From NCBI RefSeq assembly GCF_042683045.1, contig NZ_JBHUIT010000017.1:124001-188000 (forward strand): DNA of 64,000 bases, in the 5' to 3' direction. The DNA comes from Luteolibacter algae (GTDB lineage: Bacteria; Verrucomicrobiota; Verrucomicrobiia; Verrucomicrobiales; Akkermansiaceae). The notes under the pieces were generated by a model. It saw only the letters and a list, made by a program, of their open reading frames with translations, searched no databases and had not been told where the DNA came from. Below, one piece after another: positions 17,564 to 25,387 of the stretch. Numbering within the stretch: position 1 is the stretch's first letter; each line of letters begins with the position of its first letter. The translations under genes were made by a program, and so were the position numbers.

Positions 17564-18595
17564 ATGAATAAAGAGTTACTAATTCTCATTGCCGAGGCCG
17601 TAGCGGTTTATTTCCTCGTATTGCTCTCGCATTCGTTGAGAAGTCGGCTTGGGTTAGCTCACTTCTACGCGTTAATCGGGAGCTTGACCGCGGTAATGGT
17701 TTGGACGACTGATGCCGGTGTCCGGGTGGAATTGGGAGGATTATCCCTATGGGTGGGGTCGACGGTCTTTTACACGGCTCTGTTGCTGGGAGTTTTTGTC
17801 GTTTATGTGTTCGATGGTCCGCGCGCTACAAGGATCGCCATTTCCACGATTGTCGGAGTGTCAATTATGGTCCCCATCGTTACATTTATTTTGCATCTGC
17901 AGATACGTTTGGCGGGTGACGCGACAGTGAATTATTTTCCACCCCAGAGTCTGCGGATATATTCCGCCTCAATATTCGCGGCATTCGCGGATTTGGTTTT
18001 TCTAGCGATTGCCTGGGAATTTCTGGGGAAGCCCCGCTTCAAGGTTAGATTAATGGCCCGCTCCTTTTTTACCCTGTTGGGTGTGCTTTGGCTTGATGTT
18101 TTATTATTTTCATCCGGAGCATTCGCCGGGACGCCGGGATACCTCGAGACCATGTCGGGGACTTTTGTGAGTCGCTTGGTGATTTGTGTTTTCGCGTTTC
18201 CATTCTTATACATTTACATCCGCTGGCAGAATCAAAAATGCGGGATGGAGATAGAGAACCGCCCTCTTCTGGCAATTTTGAGAGAAGTGACAGAGGTGCG
18301 CATGGAGCTGAGTCTAGCCCAGCAGGAAATCGAGCGGCGGAAGCAGCTGGAGAAGGACAAGGAAGGATTGATCGGCTCTTTGAGAAACGCTCTGGACGAA
18401 GTGAAAATCCTGCGTGGAATTCTGCCAACTTGCTCGTATTGCAAGGATATCCGTGACGATGAAGGACATTGGCATCAGCTCGAAACCTATATCCAGGTTC
18501 ATAGCGAAGCGAAGTTCAGCCATAGTATCTGCGATGAGTGCGAAAAAAAGCATTTCCCGGACTTTGAGAAGAAGGAAACGAAGCATTGCGAATGA
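17564..18595 (+). CDS. multi-pass membrane protein with coiled coil and C-terminal Cys-rich signalling-type module
   Basis: 343 residues. About six or seven transmembrane helices fill residues 5-225. A charged coiled coil follows (about 232-280, ELSLAQQEIERRKQLEKDKE). The last 60 residues hold CSYC at 290-293, a Trp/His-rich turn, and CDEC at 323-326. This tail closely resembles the ending found on many PAS/GAF and response-regulator proteins (pattern LPxCxxCKxIRDDxGxW ... SHxICPEC). Two CxxC pairs suggest zinc binding. I infer a membrane sensor or signalling protein without a kinase or cyclase domain. It ends in a 4-bp ATGA overlap with the Nudix gene, so the two are translationally coupled. 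Confidence 0.65.
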   Translation: MNKELLILIAEAVAVYFLVLLSHSLRSRLGLAHFYALIGSLTAVMVWTTDAGVRVELGGLSLWVGSTVFYTALLLGVFVVYVFDGPRATRIAISTIVGVSIMVPIVTFILHLQIRLAGDATVNYFPPQSLRIYSASIFAAFADLVFLAIAWEFLGKPRFKVRLMARSFFTLLGVLWLDVLLFSSGAFAGTPGYLETMSGTFVSRLVICVFAFPFLYIYIRWQNQKCGMEIENRPLLAILREVTEVRMELSLAQQEIERRKQLEKDKEGLIGSLRNALDEVKILRGILPTCSYCKDIRDDEGHWHQLETYIQVHSEAKFSHSICDECEKKHFPDFEKKETKHCE

Positions 18596-18987
18596 TCGAA
18601 GTGGTGTGCGGTATTGTTGAAGCGCGCGATGGGAGAATCCTCGCCTGTCGCCGAGGGCTCGATCGGCATCTGGGCGGCCTCTGGGAATTTCCCGGAGGCA
18701 AGGTTGAGCCCGGCGAGACCGGAGAAGATGCTCTGATTCGTGAACTCAGGGAAGAATTGCAAATCGATGTGGAGGTAGGAACCGCCCTGCGGTCAGCCGT
18801 GGAGTGGACCGATGGGCAGGTCTCCATCCGGCTACGCGGGTATTGGTGTCGTATTTCAGATAATGCGAGTCCTTTCGCTTTGGAACATGAGGAACTGAAG
18901 TGGTGCACTTGCGACGAGTTGAAAACCCTCGATTGGGCTGAAGCGGATATCCCGTTGATGACGGAAATATCTGCCAGTTTCCGATAG
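18592..18987 (+). CDS. mutT: MutT-type Nudix hydrolase (8-oxo-dGTP diphosphatase-like)
   Basis: 131 residues from the ATG at 18592, which overlaps the preceding stop by 4 bp. The Nudix box runs from G36 through E42 to RELREE (50-55), the metal-binding core; the usual Gly near its end is Gln here. LWEFPGGKVEPGE is the classic MutT context, and the short single-domain length fits enzymes that sanitise oxidised dGTP or related nucleotides in the cytoplasm. Substrate is inferred from family resemblance. Coupling to the membrane Cys-cluster protein upstream is unusual. Confidence 0.88.
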   Translation: MIEVVCGIVEARDGRILACRRGLDRHLGGLWEFPGGKVEPGETGEDALIRELREELQIDVEVGTALRSAVEWTDGQVSIRLRGYWCRISDNASPFALEHEELKWCTCDELKTLDWAEADIPLMTEISASFR

Positions 18988-19024
18988 CCACCCGGCGGGC
19001 GATGACGACCAAGCTCTGTTTTTT

Positions 19025-19054
19025 TTGACAAGAGGGTGGCGGAAAGGCTATCTC
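19025..19054 (+). promoter_or_regulatory. possible sigma-70 promoter of htpG
   Basis: A perfect TTGACA (19025-19030) is followed after 18 bases by TATCTC (19049-19054), about 50 bases before the htpG start. No CIRCE or other heat-shock operator is visible. Confidence 0.4.
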
Positions 19055-19107
19055 GCTGCCGACTGAGTTTTTGTAGAAAACTTTTACCAATCTATTCCTA
19101 TTATACC

Positions 19108-20952
19108 ATGAGCGAAACAACGACAGAGAAGCATGTGTTCCAAGCAGAAATCCAGCAGTTGCTCGAACTGGTGGTGCACTCACTTTATACCGACAAAGAC
19201 ATTTTCCTCCGGGAGCTGATCTCGAATGCTTCGGATTCGATGGAAAAAGTCCGTCATCTCGAAGGGACGGAGAAGAACTTCAAGGACGCCGGAGACGAGC
19301 TCCAGATCACCCTGGAAATGGATAAGGAGGCGAAAACGATCACCCTGACGGATCGTGGGGTAGGGATGACTCGTGAAGAGTTGGTGGAAAATCTGGGGAC
19401 GATCGCGCATTCCGGCACAAAGGCATTTTTACAGCAGATGAAGGAATCCGGCGGCAGCCCGGCAGGACTAATCGGCCAATTTGGAGTAGGCTTCTATTCA
19501 GCATTCATGGTTGCGGACAAAGTGGAGGTTTACAGCCGCTCGTGGAAAGAAAATGGAGAAAACCTCCGCTGGGAGAGCGATGGAAAAACCGGCTATGAGA
19601 TCGAAGAAGTCGGCGAATTACCGCGCGGTGTGAAAATCGTTCTGCACCTGAACGAAAGCAGCGTGGATTTTGCCGAAGAGTTCCGCGTCAAGAGCCTCAT
19701 TGAGCGCTATAGCAATTTTGTAGGTTTTCCGATCTTGTTGGATGGAAAGCGCATCAACGAGGTTGAGGCTCTCTGGCTGAAAAACAAATCCGAAGTCTCC
19801 GAAGAGCAGTATAAAGCCTTTTACCAATTTGCCTGCAAGTCCTTCGATGAGCCAGTTTACCGCATGCACTTTAGTGCGGACGCACCCATTTCAATTAATT
19901 CCCTGATTTTTGTTCCCGGCGAAAATCCGGAGAAGATGGGCTTTGGAAAAGTCGATGGTGGCGTTTCGCTCTATTGTAAAAAAGTCCTGATCGATCCGGA
20001 GCCAAAAGGTCTCCTTCCCGAGTGGCTCCGTTTTGTAAAAGGCGTTGTCGACAGTGCGGACCTTCCATTGAATATCTCCCGTGAGACAATGCAGGACAGC
20101 GCGCTTGTCAAAAAGCTCAACAACGTTCTTAGCAAACGTATCATCAAAATGTTTGAGAAGGAGGCAAGTGCGGACCCCGCGAAATATAGGGATTTCTACA
20201 AAAAATTCGAGCGCTTCTTCAAAGAAGGAATTGCAACTGACTTCGCGAACAAGGACGCGCTTGCAAAACTGCTTCGTTTTGAAACCTCCATGACTGATGC
20301 CGGAGAGGTCTGCAGCTTGGTGGATTATGTCGGGCGCATGAAGGATGGTCAGGAAAAGATTTATTTCCTCGTCGGTCAGAATCGGGATCAGATCGAAAGT
20401 GGCCCTTATGTTGAGGCCTTCAAGGCACGGGGGCTGGAAGTCATCTATTTCACCGACGCCGTGGACGAATATGTGGTCGATGCCCTCGGTGAATTTGACG
20501 GCAAGAAGCTCGCCTCCATCCGCCATGCCGGTGTTGAACTGGATGATATGGAGAAGGATGGTGATGCGCTTTCCGAGGAGGAAGTCACAGGTCTTTGCGA
20601 ATTCCTTGCTTCCGAGCTGGGCGAAAAAGTATCCAAGGTTTCCGGAGGTAAGCGCCTCGTGGAAAGTCCGATCATCGCCCTGGTTCCAGAGGACGGAATG
20701 AGCCCGCAGATCCGTCAAATGATGAAGGCCATGGATGAAAATTTCAAAGATGAGGTAAAAGTCGAGCTTGAGATCAATCCACGTCACCCGCTGATCAAAA
20801 AGCTTGCACAGAGTAAATCGAGCTCCCCTGAAACGGCAAAACTAGTTGCAGCGCAGCTTCTGGATAACGCGCTTATTTCGGCCGGCCTGCTGGATGATGC
20901 CAGGGATACCATTCAGCGCATGAACAGTCTGATGGAGAAAGCGATGGCTTGA
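19108..20952 (+). CDS. htpG: molecular chaperone HtpG (bacterial Hsp90)
   Basis: 614 residues from the ATG at 19108; upstream in-frame codons are not family-like. HtpG is a cytoplasmic ATP-dependent dimeric chaperone. The GHKL ATPase domain shows LRELISNASDSMEKVRHL near 32-49 (Asn of the Bergerat fold), DRGVGMT near 79-85, LGTIAHSGTKAF near 92-103 and GQFGVGFYSAFMV near 122-134. The middle domain contains NISRETMQ. Length is close to the E. coli protein. A terminator and a cluster of DnaA-box sequences follow. Confidence 0.97.
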   Translation: MSETTTEKHVFQAEIQQLLELVVHSLYTDKDIFLRELISNASDSMEKVRHLEGTEKNFKDAGDELQITLEMDKEAKTITLTDRGVGMTREELVENLGTIAHSGTKAFLQQMKESGGSPAGLIGQFGVGFYSAFMVADKVEVYSRSWKENGENLRWESDGKTGYEIEEVGELPRGVKIVLHLNESSVDFAEEFRVKSLIERYSNFVGFPILLDGKRINEVEALWLKNKSEVSEEQYKAFYQFACKSFDEPVYRMHFSADAPISINSLIFVPGENPEKMGFGKVDGGVSLYCKKVLIDPEPKGLLPEWLRFVKGVVDSADLPLNISRETMQDSALVKKLNNVLSKRIIKMFEKEASADPAKYRDFYKKFERFFKEGIATDFANKDALAKLLRFETSMTDAGEVCSLVDYVGRMKDGQEKIYFLVGQNRDQIESGPYVEAFKARGLEVIYFTDAVDEYVVDALGEFDGKKLASIRHAGVELDDMEKDGDALSEEEVTGLCEFLASELGEKVSKVSGGKRLVESPIIALVPEDGMSPQIRQMMKAMDENFKDEVKVELEINPRHPLIKKLAQSKSSSPETAKLVAAQLLDNALISAGLLDDARDTIQRMNSLMEKAMA

Positions 20953-20981
20953 TCCCGATCGACAATAGGTAAATATACCGT

Positions 20982-21281
20982 TGTGAATAACTTGGGAAAA
21001 GCTGGTTATTCACTGCAATTCACCTAGCTCCGTATTGAGTTTTTTAAGCTCATCCGGGGCTAGTTTTTTTTCGACTGGATCAAAATGGATGTGGATAATT
21101 GTGAATAAGTATGCGTTTTACTGAAATTTGGGTTTATTGTAACTGACTGATAATCAAGTGTTAGTGTGACTTGCCAAGAGCTGTTCAGAATTCTTCCCAA
21201 GTTATTCACAATTGGGAATGTGAAGCTTTTGACGATCCGGAAAGACCTGGAAAACAGCGGATTGAGTGGAATTGTGAATAA
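20982..21281. other. DnaA-box cluster, candidate replication-origin or DnaA-binding element
   Basis: Five exact matches to the DnaA box TTAT(T/C)CACA lie in 300 bases: TGTGAATAA at 20982-20990, TGTGGATAA at 21090-21098, TGTGAATAA at 21100-21108, TTATTCACA at 21202-21210, TGTGAATAA at 21273-21281. A one-mismatch copy, TTATTCACT, is at 21006-21014. The boxes at 21090 and 21100 are exactly 10 bp apart in the same orientation, about one helical turn. The first pair forms a 9-bp inverted repeat. The 427-bp gap is visibly richer in A/T than its neighbours and has no gene. This density is typical of oriC or a DnaA-titrating site. No dnaA gene is nearby. Confidence 0.6.
21024..21071 (+). terminator. 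probable terminator of htpG
   Basis: CTAGCTCC (21024-21031) pairs with GGGGCTAG (21056-21063), one G-U pair, and eight Ts follow (21064-21071). The loop is long (24 bases). It lies between DnaA boxes, so the htpG message would include the first two. Confidence 0.55.
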
Positions 21282-21379
21282 CTTGTGAGCTCTTTACGGC
21301 TTATGTGGGCATGTTCCTGCCAGGATTGAATGATTGACTGCAAATTATGGAGTCGTATCTTCCTACAAATCCAAAATTT

Positions 21380-23299
21380 ATGAAATCGTTACACTGTATT
21401 ATTCTCTCGCTAGCACTTGCCGTGCCTTTACACGGACAAGCGGCTAAACCCAGGCCTCAGGACAATCCGGAGTTTTTGGAGAAGGCGGCGCTGAAAATCG
21501 ATTTTCATATCGCGTCTTTCTACCGGAAGAAGAAGCTACCTGTCCCGGACGTTACGGATGATGCGACATTCCTTCGTAGGGCATTCCTGGTGGCGATTGG
21601 ACGGATTCCAACCGCGGAAGAGGCGCTGGCGTTTCTGGAGATTGAGGATGAGAACAAGCGGGCGGACCTGGTGAATTACCTGATGAATTCAAAAGGTTAC
21701 TCAAGCCACATGACGAACTGGGCGTTCGATCTGCTTCGTCTCCGCGACGAGCGCACTGGGGGGCAGGCCAATACAGAACCATACCGGGAATGGATCCGCT
21801 CCGCGATGGATGAGAATATGCCGTGGGATGATTTTGTTACAGAACTATTGACCAGCTCGGGGAATGGATGGGATCCGAAATCGGCGGCCGTCGGCTATTA
21901 TACAATCGATAAAGGAATGCCGCTGGATAATTTGTCCAATTCCATGCGGATTTTCACCGGTGCGCATATGGAGTGTGCACAGTGTCATGATGATCCATTC
22001 GGCGAAACCGAACGGCGTGATTTCTATCATCTCGCAGCATTTACCAATGGTCAGGACACCATTAACGAACGCTATTTCAAAAAATTGTGGGATGAGATCC
22101 GTGCAAACAACACCGGGGGGAGTGTGGAATTTGATGTGGGTCGCTTGTTTTTGGATAGGATCTATGGGATGTCCCTGCGGGGCGGGGGAGAAGGAAAGAT
22201 CAAATTACCGGATGATTATCAATACCGTGATGGCGATCCAGGCGAGTTGATAGGTGCGGAAACGCCTTTTGGCAAAACCGTAAGAATGTCCGAGCGGAAA
22301 CAAGAAAACAACGGCCGCGAACAGCTCGCGGATTGGATTGTCAACCGCACCGGACCGCAATTTTCGAGCGTCATTGCCAACCGCATGTGGAAGCGCGTGA
22401 TGGGCAAGGGAATTTATGAGCCTGTGGACGAATACATCGAAGCTTCGGACACAGTTTATCCTGAGCTTGTCACAGATATTGCCAAATTGATGCACGAGTT
22501 GGATTATGATCTCAAAGCCTTCCAGCATGTGCTGTTGCTTACAAAAACCTTCCAGTTCGCGACGAATCCGAACCCCTCTGTCGTGGCGGGTGGTGATGAT
22601 TTCCACGGTCGTAAGATCGAGCGCTTGTCTGCGGAACAGATCTGGGATTCGTTGATTACACTGTCCGATGGTGATCCTGACCAGAAGCCACGCCGTTCGG
22701 TTGATAACCGGATCCACGTGCGTTACAGCCCCGTTCTCGAAGGCGAAATGGACATGGTTCAATTAACGGATGAAGTGCTCGCCTTGCAATCAGAGGCGGA
22801 GGTCAGAAAATATTTCAATAATTTCATGAAAAAGCTCAATGACTCGGGCTACTCGAAATCAAATCGGGGGAAAGGGTCTGATATGATGTCCGGAATGGCC
22901 GCTGTCACAAAATATGGAAAATATGATCCCGTTAGGGCATCCGAGCTTCCATCTCCGGCTCCCCGGGAGCACTTCCTCTACCTATTCGGCGCTTCTGATC
23001 GTCTAGTCGTGGAAGGCGCAACCAAGGAGCCAAACGTCGGGCAGGTTCTTTCCTTGATGAACGGCTATGTTCAGAAAAAGCTCGTGGGGAACAGCGATGC
23101 GCATATTTACAAGAGCCTGGAGGGAGCAAGTTCCGATATGGAGAAGATCCGCAGGTTGTATGTGGCTATTTTAAACCGGCCGCCTTCTGAAGAGGAAATG
23201 GGCTGGATGCTTGATGAGGTCAAAAATCAAGGTGAGGAAGGCTTTAGAAATATCGTATCGGCCCTCGTCATGTCCTCTGAATTCCTTTTTCTACAATAA
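21380..23299 (+). CDS. exported DUF1549/DUF1553 (PSCyt2-type) protein
   Basis: 639 residues from the ATG at 21380, which begins a signal peptide (about 1-20, ending LHGQA). The N-terminal DUF1549 part includes TFLRRAFLVAIGRIPTAEEA near residue 59, the family's opening motif. CAQCHDDPF at 199-207 is a CxxCH motif typical of this group, whether or not heme is bound. The C-terminal DUF1553 part contains NRMWKRVMGKGI and ends in an ILNRPPSEEE-type segment. The family is abundant in Planctomycetes and Verrucomicrobia and almost always precedes a DUF1501 gene, as here (45 bp). Function is not established; a role in extracellular polymer breakdown is often proposed. Confidence 0.9.
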   Translation: MKSLHCIILSLALAVPLHGQAAKPRPQDNPEFLEKAALKIDFHIASFYRKKKLPVPDVTDDATFLRRAFLVAIGRIPTAEEALAFLEIEDENKRADLVNYLMNSKGYSSHMTNWAFDLLRLRDERTGGQANTEPYREWIRSAMDENMPWDDFVTELLTSSGNGWDPKSAAVGYYTIDKGMPLDNLSNSMRIFTGAHMECAQCHDDPFGETERRDFYHLAAFTNGQDTINERYFKKLWDEIRANNTGGSVEFDVGRLFLDRIYGMSLRGGGEGKIKLPDDYQYRDGDPGELIGAETPFGKTVRMSERKQENNGREQLADWIVNRTGPQFSSVIANRMWKRVMGKGIYEPVDEYIEASDTVYPELVTDIAKLMHELDYDLKAFQHVLLLTKTFQFATNPNPSVVAGGDDFHGRKIERLSAEQIWDSLITLSDGDPDQKPRRSVDNRIHVRYSPVLEGEMDMVQLTDEVLALQSEAEVRKYFNNFMKKLNDSGYSKSNRGKGSDMMSGMAAVTKYGKYDPVRASELPSPAPREHFLYLFGASDRLVVEGATKEPNVGQVLSLMNGYVQKKLVGNSDAHIYKSLEGASSDMEKIRRLYVAILNRPPSEEEMGWMLDEVKNQGEEGFRNIVSALVMSSEFLFLQ

Positions 23300-23344
23300 A
23301 ACCTGCCTCGGCCGCTTCAAACCCAACTCAATCATTAAAAAACC

Positions 23345-24646
23345 ATGAAACAATTTTTAAACAAAGCCGACGAGCCCACCCGCCGTCAATTCATGTTGAA
23401 TGCCGCAAGAGCATATCTGGGCGTGCACTTATTTCCCATGCTGGGACCCACAATCGCCAGTGCTGCTGCGGAAGGTGCAGCAAAGGGAGCCAAGGCGAAG
23501 CATGTTATCTACCTATTCATGAATGGCGGAATGAGCCATCTCGATACCTTTGATCCGAAGCCGAAGAAGAAGGATGTCATGGGGCCTACCAAGACAATTC
23601 AAAGTAAGGTTGACGGAGTCGAGATTAGTGAATTTTTGCCGAAGACAGCTCAGGTGACGGATAAGATGTGTATCATCAACTCGATGAACTCCACACAGGG
23701 AGCGCACGAGCAGGGTGTCTACATGATGCACACCAGCTATTCACCCCGCGGAACCATCAAGCATCCGGCACTGGGCTCGTGGGTCGTTAAGCTCGGCGGC
23801 CGGATGCATCCGGAATTGCCTGGCTTCGTAGCAGTAAACTCCGCCCCCGAGTCCACTGGAGGTGGTTTCTTCGGTGCGAAATTCTCTGCGGCACCAATCG
23901 GTCGGCCGGATGAAGGGTTGCAAGACTCCTCGCGTGCCCACGATGTGAGTAAGGAGGACTTTTCCAGGCGCCTTACGCTTGCAGATAAGTTGAACCAACA
24001 ATTTCACAGCCGCTATCCGAACACCGATGTAAAAGCCTATGAAGAGCTCTACCGTGAAGCAATTTCCTTGATGAATTCAAAGGACCTGGCGGCTTTCAAT
24101 ATCGGTGAGGAAGATCAGGAAACACGAGATCTATACGGCAGTGGAACCTTTGCCCAAGGATGTCTTCTTGCCCGTCGCCTGGTGGAACACGATGTCCGTT
24201 TTGTGGAGGTTCAGCTGGGCGGCTGGGATACCCATTATGACAACTTCACAGCGGTCGAAGGACGCTGCAAAGAATTCGACCAAGCCTACGCGGCTCTTCT
24301 AATCGATCTGGAGAAGCGGGGAAAACTGCAGGATACACTCGTTGTCGTTGCAACGGAATTTGGACGCACTCCGAAGATTGATACCAACCATAATGACGGA
24401 CGGGATCACCATCCCAGCGCGTTCAGCTGTGTTCTTGCCGGCGGCGGCGTCAAAGGAGGAATGAAATACGGCCTGACCGATACTTCTGGCGCGAAGGTCA
24501 AAGAGAATAAGGTTAGTGTCCAGGATTTCAATGCCACGATCGCCTACGCTCTCGGACTCCCCTACGATCTGGTTATGATGTCGCCTACCAAGCGGCCGTT
24601 TAAACTGGCGGATAAAGGAATGCCGATCACCTCGATCTTTGGATAA
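23345..24646 (+). CDS. DUF1501 protein with Tat-like signal
   Basis: 433 residues. The N-terminus TRRQFMLNAARAYLG is a twin-arginine-type signal (RRQFM), so the protein is probably exported folded. The DUF1501 domain is a sulfatase/alkaline-phosphatase-fold relative: HVIYLFMNGGMSHLDTFDPK near 53-72, GAHEQG near 123, LGGWDTHYDNF near 291 and TEFGRTPKIDTNHNDGRDHH near 336-355, with the Asp/His residues expected of metal binding. It forms a pair with the DUF1549 protein upstream; such pairs are presumed to act together on an external substrate that is unknown. A 12-bp-stem terminator closes the unit. Confidence 0.92.
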   Translation: MKQFLNKADEPTRRQFMLNAARAYLGVHLFPMLGPTIASAAAEGAAKGAKAKHVIYLFMNGGMSHLDTFDPKPKKKDVMGPTKTIQSKVDGVEISEFLPKTAQVTDKMCIINSMNSTQGAHEQGVYMMHTSYSPRGTIKHPALGSWVVKLGGRMHPELPGFVAVNSAPESTGGGFFGAKFSAAPIGRPDEGLQDSSRAHDVSKEDFSRRLTLADKLNQQFHSRYPNTDVKAYEELYREAISLMNSKDLAAFNIGEEDQETRDLYGSGTFAQGCLLARRLVEHDVRFVEVQLGGWDTHYDNFTAVEGRCKEFDQAYAALLIDLEKRGKLQDTLVVVATEFGRTPKIDTNHNDGRDHHPSAFSCVLAGGGVKGGMKYGLTDTSGAKVKENKVSVQDFNATIAYALGLPYDLVMMSPTKRPFKLADKGMPITSIFG

Positions 24647-24674
24647 AAGGAGAAGAATTTCCTCGATATAAAAG

Positions 24675-24709
24675 AAGGCTGCCTGGGAATACCGGGTGGC
24701 CTTTTTTTT
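24675..24709 (+). terminator. Rho-independent terminator of the DUF1549-DUF1501 operon
   Basis: AAGGCTGCCTGG (24675-24686) pairs over 12 positions, with G-U wobbles, to CCGGGTGGCCTT (24692-24703) across a 5-base loop. Further Ts follow to 24709. Confidence 0.88.
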
Positions 24710-24741
24710 GAGGTAGGAAACTTTGGATACTTGCAGCAGTT

Positions 24742-24753
24742 GAAAACGTTTTC
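24742..24753. promoter_or_regulatory. 12-bp perfect palindrome, LacI-family-like operator
   Basis: GAAAACGTTTTC is a perfect palindrome with the central CG typical of LacI/GalR-family operators. It ends 35 bp before the small lipoprotein gene and abuts a TTGACG that could be a -35 element. No LacI-type regulator is seen in this window. Confidence 0.4.
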
Positions 24754-24788
24754 TTGACGAAGCAATGCTCTTTGAGAGACTCGCTTCG

Positions 24789-24920
24789 ATGAAAAACCTA
24801 GTTAAGATCGGCCTCGTATTACTTGTCAGTGGAGCATTTAGTTCCTGTGGAATTCCAATGGCCACGGTCAGAAGTGTGCAGGCCGCGGCCAAAACTGCTG
24901 CGAGTGCCGCAGGCTATTAA
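24789..24920 (+). CDS. 43-residue putative lipoprotein
   Basis: The frame reads MKNLVKIGLVLLVSGAFSSC and continues GIPMATVRSVQAAAKTAASA to AGY and a TAA stop. A basic start, a hydrophobic segment (4-16) and a Cys at 20 preceded by small residues look like a lipoprotein signal, although FSSC is not a perfect lipobox. The mature part would be only about 24 residues, rich in Ala. It resembles entericidin-type small lipoproteins in form only. It has its own upstream palindrome and a downstream hairpin. Confidence 0.55.
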   Translation: MKNLVKIGLVLLVSGAFSSCGIPMATVRSVQAAAKTAASAAGY

Positions 24921-24946
24921 AACTTTCTAGTTTGAATTAATGTTTT

Positions 24947-25387
24947 TCAAAGGTCGGTGGGCTCCACCGGCCTTTCTATTTTACTGATTTTCCGTGATCC
25001 ATCCGGTTGATGAGTGATCTCCAGCCAGATAGCATTATCTGGTAAAAGAGATGGGAAAAGGTCAGCCCACTCACAAATAATAACACCGTTCTGGTCAAGA
25101 TATTCATCCCAACCGAGTGCCAAGAGCTCCTCGTCACTTTTGAGTCGATAAAGATCGAAATGATACACTGATAGTCTCCCGCCATGATATTCATTGACGA
25201 TACTGAATGTAGGGCTCGTGACTGTGGCTTCCGGATCAATCTGGCTGATAAATCCTTTTGACCAGTGGGTTTTCCCGGTGCCCAGCGTTCCGACCAGAGC
25301 GAACACATCTCCTGATTTTGCATTCGAAGCAAATGAGTGCCCGGTCTCCATCATGACCGCAGGGGTGGGGATGACTTTTGGAATCAT
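24947..25387 (-). CDS. tsaE: tRNA threonylcarbamoyladenosine biosynthesis ATPase TsaE
   Basis: 146 residues. TsaE is the P-loop ATPase that works with TsaB and TsaD in making t6A37 on ANN-decoding tRNAs, in the cytoplasm. Walker A is GTLGTGKT at 33-40, followed by HWSKGF. TSPTFSIVNEY near 58-68 and VYHFDLYRL near 74-82 are the family's characteristic segments, and ICEWADLFPSLLP marks the C-terminal part. Length is typical. Its start overlaps the stop of the DUF3108 gene by 4 bp, so the pair is translationally coupled. Its last codons overlap a hairpin serving the opposite lipoprotein gene. Confidence 0.94.
   Translation of the reverse strand: MIPKVIPTPAVMMETGHSFASNAKSGDVFALVGTLGTGKTHWSKGFISQIDPEATVTSPTFSIVNEYHGGRLSVYHFDLYRLKSDEELLALGWDEYLDQNGVIICEWADLFPSLLPDNAIWLEITHQPDGSRKISKIERPVEPTDL
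24949..24975 (+). terminator. hairpin after the small lipoprotein gene, overlapping the tsaE 3' end
   Basis: AAAGGTCGGTGG (24949-24960) pairs with CCACCGGCCTTT (24964-24975) across a 3-base loop, one G-U pair. Only a weak CTATTTT follows on the plus strand. The stem lies inside the final codons of tsaE, so the same bases serve coding on one strand and probably termination on the other. Confidence 0.6.

Noticed and set aside
19891..20787. Minus-strand ORF of 298 codons inside htpG
   Set aside because: Antisense shadow of a strongly conserved gene.
20982..21281. The TGTGAATAA repeats as insertion-sequence ends or a mobile-element array
   Set aside because: They match DnaA boxes, vary in orientation and spacing, and are not associated with a transposase or target duplication.
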